Below are positions 35,575 through 38,990 of a stretch of DNA of 38,990 nucleotides, one piece after another (within the stretch, counting starts at the first letter, position 1; each line of letters opens with the position of its first letter). The DNA lies in NCBI GenBank assembly GCA_020629035.1, contig JAHDEC010000028.1, forward strand, positions 1-38,990, given 5' to 3'. The position numbers were made by a program, and so were the translations under genes. The notes beneath the pieces are model-generated. The model had not been told where the DNA came from. It made no database searches and saw only the letters and a list, made by a program, of their open reading frames with translations. This stretch comes from Saprospiraceae bacterium (GTDB lineage Bacteria > Bacteroidota > Bacteroidia > Chitinophagales > Saprospiraceae).

Positions 35575-35610
35575 AACCAGAAACAAGACATAATTCTTGC
35601 TTGATTTTGT

Positions 35611-35618
35611 TAATTTTG
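35611..35618 (+). promoter_or_regulatory. -7 box (TAATTTTG) for the 3-hydroxyacyl-CoA dehydrogenase gene
   Basis: TAATTTTG matches TAnnTTTG exactly and ends 15 bases before the ATG at 35634. It supports that ATG over in-frame TTG codons upstream (from 35601), which would lie before or in the promoter. The leader would be under 10 nt. Confidence 0.45.
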
Positions 35619-35633
35619 GGTAAAATTCTAAAA

Positions 35634-36521
35634 ATGAAAAATATAGCGGTCATTGGTGCAGGTACTATGGGGAATGGAATTGCACACGTTTTTGCCATGA
35701 ATGGCTATTCAGTCAAACTTTGTGATATATCAGAACCAGCATTGAACAAAGCCATGGAAAGTATCAAAAAGAACCTATGGAGAATGGTCGCTAAGGAAAA
35801 AATATCTCAAGAACGTTCTGAAGAAAGCATCGAAAACATAGAAATGACAACTAGCCTAAAGGATGCTGTTTCTAATGCAGATTTGGTAGTCGAAGCCGCT
35901 AGCGAAAATGTTGATGTCAAGCTGAGTATATTCAAGCAAATGGATGAATTTAGTCCAGAAGGTTGTATTCTGGCTACCAATACGTCCTCTATTTCTATCA
36001 CTAAAATTGCTGCCAGTACTTCACGACCTGAGTCAGTTATTGGTATGCACTTTATGAATCCTGTACCGGTGATGAAACTGGTTGAAGTCATAAGAGCATA
36101 TCAAACCTCTGATGAGGTTACTGCAACGATTATGGAGGTTGCTAAGAAACTCCAGAAAATTCCTTTGGAAGTTAATGATTATCCAGGTTTTGTGGCTAAT
36201 AGGATTTTAATGCCCATGATTAATGAAGCTATATATACCCTTTATCAAGGAGTTGCAGGTGTGCATGAAATAGACAATGTGATGAAGCTTGGAATGGCTC
36301 ACCCAATGGGACCATTGCAGTTAGCTGATTTTATTGGTCTAGATGTTTGCTTGGCTATTATGGAAGTGCTTCAAGATGGTTTTGGAGAGGCTAAATATGC
36401 ACCTTGCCCACTACTGGTAAACATGGTGGCAGCTAGTCAGTTAGGTAAGAAAACTGGGATTGGATTTTATCAATATTCTAAGGAGACCAAAGATGTAAGC
36501 GTCGCGCCTAAATTTGCCTAG
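35634..36521 (+). CDS. 3-hydroxybutyryl/3-hydroxyacyl-CoA dehydrogenase
   Basis: The 295-residue enzyme oxidises or reduces the 3-hydroxy group of acyl-CoA with NAD(P). The Rossmann motif GAGTMGNGIA (8-17) and Asp31 (LCDIS) point to NAD. ATNTSSIS (114-121), the catalytic His139 in GMHFMNPVPVM, and Glu151 form the known His-Glu pair. The C-terminal dimerisation domain has the DYPGFVANRIL and GMAHPMGPLQLADFIGLD motifs. It could work with the crotonase at 8708 in butanoate or fatty-acid metabolism. It stands alone: divergent from the kinase gene and convergent with the RDD gene (9 bp between the stops). Confidence 0.93.
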   Translation: MKNIAVIGAGTMGNGIAHVFAMNGYSVKLCDISEPALNKAMESIKKNLWRMVAKEKISQERSEESIENIEMTTSLKDAVSNADLVVEAASENVDVKLSIFKQMDEFSPEGCILATNTSSISITKIAASTSRPESVIGMHFMNPVPVMKLVEVIRAYQTSDEVTATIMEVAKKLQKIPLEVNDYPGFVANRILMPMINEAIYTLYQGVAGVHEIDNVMKLGMAHPMGPLQLADFIGLDVCLAIMEVLQDGFGEAKYAPCPLLVNMVAASQLGKKTGIGFYQYSKETKDVSVAPKFA

Positions 36522-36530
36522 GGCTTCCAT

Positions 36531-37241
36531 TTACCGGGTCAGAAAAATATAGTCTTCGAGGACCTGTTTAAGAAATTTAGATTTACTTCCCATTTGCTTA
36601 ATATCTAGTTTCAAGAAGGTCGCTAAATCCTTGGCGAGCATATTGATAAGTTGACGGTTATCATCGGTTGGGTGCTTTTGGAAGCGAATTAAAGCTTGTT
36701 TTACCAGTAACATATCTCTATCATTATAAGACCTCAGAGCAGGAAATTTAACGACATAATCTCTACCTCCTATTTGCTTTATTGCAGATAAACTACTTGT
36801 ACGATCACCTTCTAGTTTTATGACGGTAGTATTTGAAAGTAAATCGCCAATACGTTGGTTTCTCGCTCCGCTAAGTATAAGTATTATTGCACAGGTACCC
36901 GCAGTAAGGGTAATATCTACCAATCGAAAAGCCCATCTTAATAGGAAATCTTGTTTTTTAGGATTTTGACCTTGTAACGAAACAACTCTTATTCGAAGCA
37001 TTTTTTTTCCAATGCTCTGGCCATTAAAAAACATTTCGGCAAAAAGATGATAAAATCCTACCACAGGAAAAATGAAAATATAATAGAAAATAGTAGAAGA
37101 AGAAGCAAGAATACCTACGAAAGAAATGTAAATAACTAATAAGAAAACATCAATGGCAAAGGAAAGAATCCTATCCCAAACCGTAGCCAAATTATATTGG
37201 ATACGGATGTTATGTGCAGTTCTTATTTCAATTTTACTCAT
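36531..37241 (-). CDS. RDD family membrane protein
   Basis: The 236-residue protein has the RDD domain (about 15-135). The first helix carries Arg and Asp in WDRILSFAIDVF, the second ends in FAEMFFNGQSIGKKMLRIRVV, and the third begins RWAFRLVDITL and is followed by ARNQRIGDLLSNT. The last 100 residues or so are cytoplasmic, charged and helical (RDMLLVKQALIRFQ, LAKDLATFLKLD) and lie outside the usual domain. Function is unproven; a transport role has been suggested for some family members. I chose the ATG at 37241 (M-S-K-I-E), since a longer reading from 37403 would run through the divergent SpoIIM gene. It diverges from that gene by 52 bp. Confidence 0.88.
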   Translation of the reverse strand: MSKIEIRTAHNIRIQYNLATVWDRILSFAIDVFLLVIYISFVGILASSSTIFYYIFIFPVVGFYHLFAEMFFNGQSIGKKMLRIRVVSLQGQNPKKQDFLLRWAFRLVDITLTAGTCAIILILSGARNQRIGDLLSNTTVIKLEGDRTSSLSAIKQIGGRDYVVKFPALRSYNDRDMLLVKQALIRFQKHPTDDNRQLINMLAKDLATFLKLDIKQMGSKSKFLKQVLEDYIFLTR

Positions 37242-37293
37242 ACTTATGCAAGATATAAAGATAATTTGTAGCTTAGTATAATAGAACAAAAGC

Positions 37294-38990
37294 TTGAAAG
37301 AAACTGAGTTTATAGAACAAAATGAGGCATCGTGGCGGGAGTTAGAAGACTTGCTTAACAAGCCATTTAAAGATGCAGATTTAGTACATCGCCTATTTCT
37401 CAAAGTTTCTAGTGATTTGTCGTATGCAAGAAGCTTTTTCCCGAATCGTTCTGTACGAGTGTATTTAAACCAATTGACTCAGCGGGCTTTCAATGAATTT
37501 GTTAAAAAAGAGAAAAAGGGAATATTTGAATCAGTCCAAGCTTTTTTTAGAGATATTCTTCCTGCAGAATTATTCCATTCTCGTAAATATTTATTGATAT
37601 CGTTTTTGTTTTTTGCCACTTCAGTGTTAATCGGTGCCTTATCCAGTAAGCACAACGAATCTTTTGCTGCTCTTATACTGGGTGATCATTATGTGGAAAT
37701 GACCGAGGAAAATATTAATGAAGGTGACCCAATGGCGGTTTACAAAGATGAAGACAAAGGATCTATGTTTTTTATGATAACCATAAACAACATCAGGGTT
37801 GCCTTATTGACATTTATCATTGGAATTTTTGGCAGTTTTTTTTCGTATTTAATTTTACTGAGCAATGGTATAATGCTTGGTTCGTTTCAGTATTTCTTCT
37901 ATAGTAAAGGCTTGTTTCTTACTTCCTTTTTAACCATTTGGATCCATGGAACTATTGAAATTTCAGCCATTATTATTGCTGGGGCTGCTGGGATAATAAT
38001 GGGTAACGGACTTTTATTTCCCGGAACATACAGCCGTTCCAAATCCATACAAATAGCAGCAAAAAGAGGTCTTAGGATATTTCTAGGAACCGTACCACTA
38101 TTTATCATTGCAGGCGTGTTAGAATCCTTTGTGACACGGCTTACTGATATGCCTGCCATTATTAAAGTAATTATAATTGTTGGGTCCCTATTATTTATTT
38201 TTTGGATGTTCTTGTTTTATCCATGGCTTCGGCATAAACAGGGCTTACGATATGAAACAATTGAAATTAGTCCAAGTGAAGATGTCCCTCTCATATTTGA
38301 TAAATATGGTGTACGATCATTTGCAGAAAATTTAGGTCTGAGTTTTATGCAGTTTTCAAAGTTCCTTGGCTCATACATTCGCCTAGGAGTCATCCCTGTA
38401 ATTGTGCTATTTTCTGTTTTGTTTTATTACCTCATAGATCGAGATCATCATGGTAGTGTCGATTTAATTAGGTCATACAATTTATTTAGTTTGACTTTTG
38501 GAGGGTGGTTTTTGTTTTTTTTGTACTCCCTTGTTCTAAATTATCTGTTGCATTTGCTTTTAAATTTTATCCATAATGATTTAGGCGATAGAAAGACATT
38601 TCTAGACAACTTCAAAAACTATTACTTGATCACTTTGCCCTTAAGCATCATTATGGTGTTGAGTCTTTATATGGTAGATGATTGGATGTTAAATGTTGTG
38701 TTGCTATTACTTGCTAGTCCTCCCTTTATATTGATTATTGGTGACAAGCTATATGCTAATGAAAAATTAAGTATAGCTGATTTGGCTCAAGTCTATAAAT
38801 CAGCCTGGTCTAGTTACACAGGATTAATTATGGGCTTTCTAGTCTTGTTTCTTGTTTTCTTGCTTTTACAAAAGTTTGGATCGAGCTTAAGTAGTTTTTT
38901 AGCCGGGGAGTTTTTAAGTTGGCACCAACTTTTTGAAATGGAGCAACTAAATAGCCTGTATTTGACACACCTCATTAAATTAGTTGTTTT
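37294..38990 (+). CDS. SpoIIM (DUF95)-family membrane protein, TTG start, cut at the window edge
   Basis: An open frame runs from the TTG at 37294 to the window end (565 codons without a stop). An in-frame TAG at 37282 and the lack of any early ATG leave TTG as the start (L-K-E-T-E-F-I-E-Q-N). The N-terminal 100 residues are soluble and helical (LSYARSFFPNRSVRVYLNQLT). The SpoIIM-type membrane domain follows, with NNIRVALLTFIIGIFGS, SNGIMLGSFQYFFYSKG and the WIHGTIEISAIIIAGAAG segment. Four or more extra helices come after about residue 350. Stage II sporulation protein M homologues in non-sporing Bacteroidota commonly sit by RDD, DUF4129, DUF4350, MoxR and DUF58 genes. The role is not known. 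The 3' end lies outside the window. Confidence 0.85.
   Translation, partial: MKETEFIEQNEASWRELEDLLNKPFKDADLVHRLFLKVSSDLSYARSFFPNRSVRVYLNQLTQRAFNEFVKKEKKGIFESVQAFFRDILPAELFHSRKYLLISFLFFATSVLIGALSSKHNESFAALILGDHYVEMTEENINEGDPMAVYKDEDKGSMFFMITINNIRVALLTFIIGIFGSFFSYLILLSNGIMLGSFQYFFYSKGLFLTSFLTIWIHGTIEISAIIIAGAAGIIMGNGLLFPGTYSRSKSIQIAAKRGLRIFLGTVPLFIIAGVLESFVTRLTDMPAIIKVIIIVGSLLFIFWMFLFYPWLRHKQGLRYETIEISPSEDVPLIFDKYGVRSFAENLGLSFMQFSKFLGSYIRLGVIPVIVLFSVLFYYLIDRDHHGSVDLIRSYNLFSLTFGGWFLFFLYSLVLNYLLHLLLNFIHNDLGDRKTFLDNFKNYYLITLPLSIIMVLSLYMVDDWMLNVVLLLLASPPFILIIGDKLYANEKLSIADLAQVYKSAWSSYTGLIMGFLVLFLVFLLLQKFGSSLSSFLAGEFLSWHQLFEMEQLNSLYLTHLIKLVV

Noticed and set aside
37242-37403. 54-residue N-terminal extension of the RDD protein
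   Set aside because: It is antisense to the first codons of the SpoIIM-like gene and reads like random sequence. M-S-K-I-E at 37241 is the natural start.
1-38990. Mobile elements, prophage, CRISPR arrays, restriction or other defence genes
   Set aside because: No transposase, integrase, phage structural, Cas, nuclease-methylase or toxin-antitoxin reading frame was seen, and no array of spaced direct repeats.

Overview
The window is a chromosomal segment of a member of the Bacteroidota, most likely of the Saprospiria/marine Lewinella-type lineage (the phylum is a firm call, the class is an inference). The evidence is: four predicted secreted proteins with C-terminal type IX secretion (T9SS) sorting domains plus the T9SS component gene porT next to ubiE; ten gene starts preceded by an exact copy of the Bacteroidota -7 promoter box TAnnTTTG; almost no Shine-Dalgarno sequences; AT-rich DNA; and typical families such as the choice-of-anchor B protein, a GEVED-domain protein and the RDD/SpoIIM pair. 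I see no phage, insertion sequence, CRISPR array, integrase or toxin-antitoxin module. Genes are dense: no gene-free stretch exceeds 300 bases, and the longest gap is 2510-2798.

Layout. 1-53: 5' part of tRNA-Glu(UUC) on the minus strand, with its own promoter. 134-4119: a large T9SS cargo gene (minus) and a LamG-domain gene (plus) broken by a 4-bp tandem duplication. 4147-12027: miaA (minus, TTG start), then plus-strand genes for an exported isoaspartyl peptidase/asparaginase, a YfhO membrane protein, a crotonase, a T9SS cargo protein and a DEAD-box RNA helicase. 12030-13459: ubiE-porT, overlapping and probably translationally coupled. 13669-19270: an arylsulfotransferase-like T9SS cargo protein, gyrA and an exported TPR protein, ending at a strong hairpin shared with the convergent sulfurtransferase gene. 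19323-22402: a 3-mercaptopyruvate sulfurtransferase and a kelch/FN3/GEVED T9SS cargo protein (minus). 22520-29861: a compact minus-strand run ccmE, ccmF-like, DUF2520 protein, 91-aa unknown, LpxL-like acyltransferase, purB, EGF-domain lipoprotein. 29983-32784: ftsE (plus) and a YyaL-type thioredoxin-domain lipoprotein (minus). 32912-36521: a YkuK-type protein (plus), the minus-strand operon of a BadF-type kinase, pfkA and cutA, and a 3-hydroxyacyl-CoA dehydrogenase (plus). 36531-38990: divergent genes for an RDD protein (minus) and a SpoIIM-family protein (plus, cut by the window edge).

Most of this is housekeeping: translation (tRNA-Glu, miaA), DNA topology (gyrA), purines (purB), glycolysis (pfkA), menaquinone (ubiE) and cytochrome c maturation (ccmE/ccmF), mixed with envelope and secretion functions. 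I found no clear multi-gene system that looks new. The points most worth a second look are the LamG gene disrupted by a TTAC duplication, the cysteine (CXXXY) type of CcmE, an Asn at the usual Mg-binding Asp of PfkA, an FtsE gene without FtsX, and the start of a probable RDD/SpoIIM/MoxR-type membrane cluster at the right edge.
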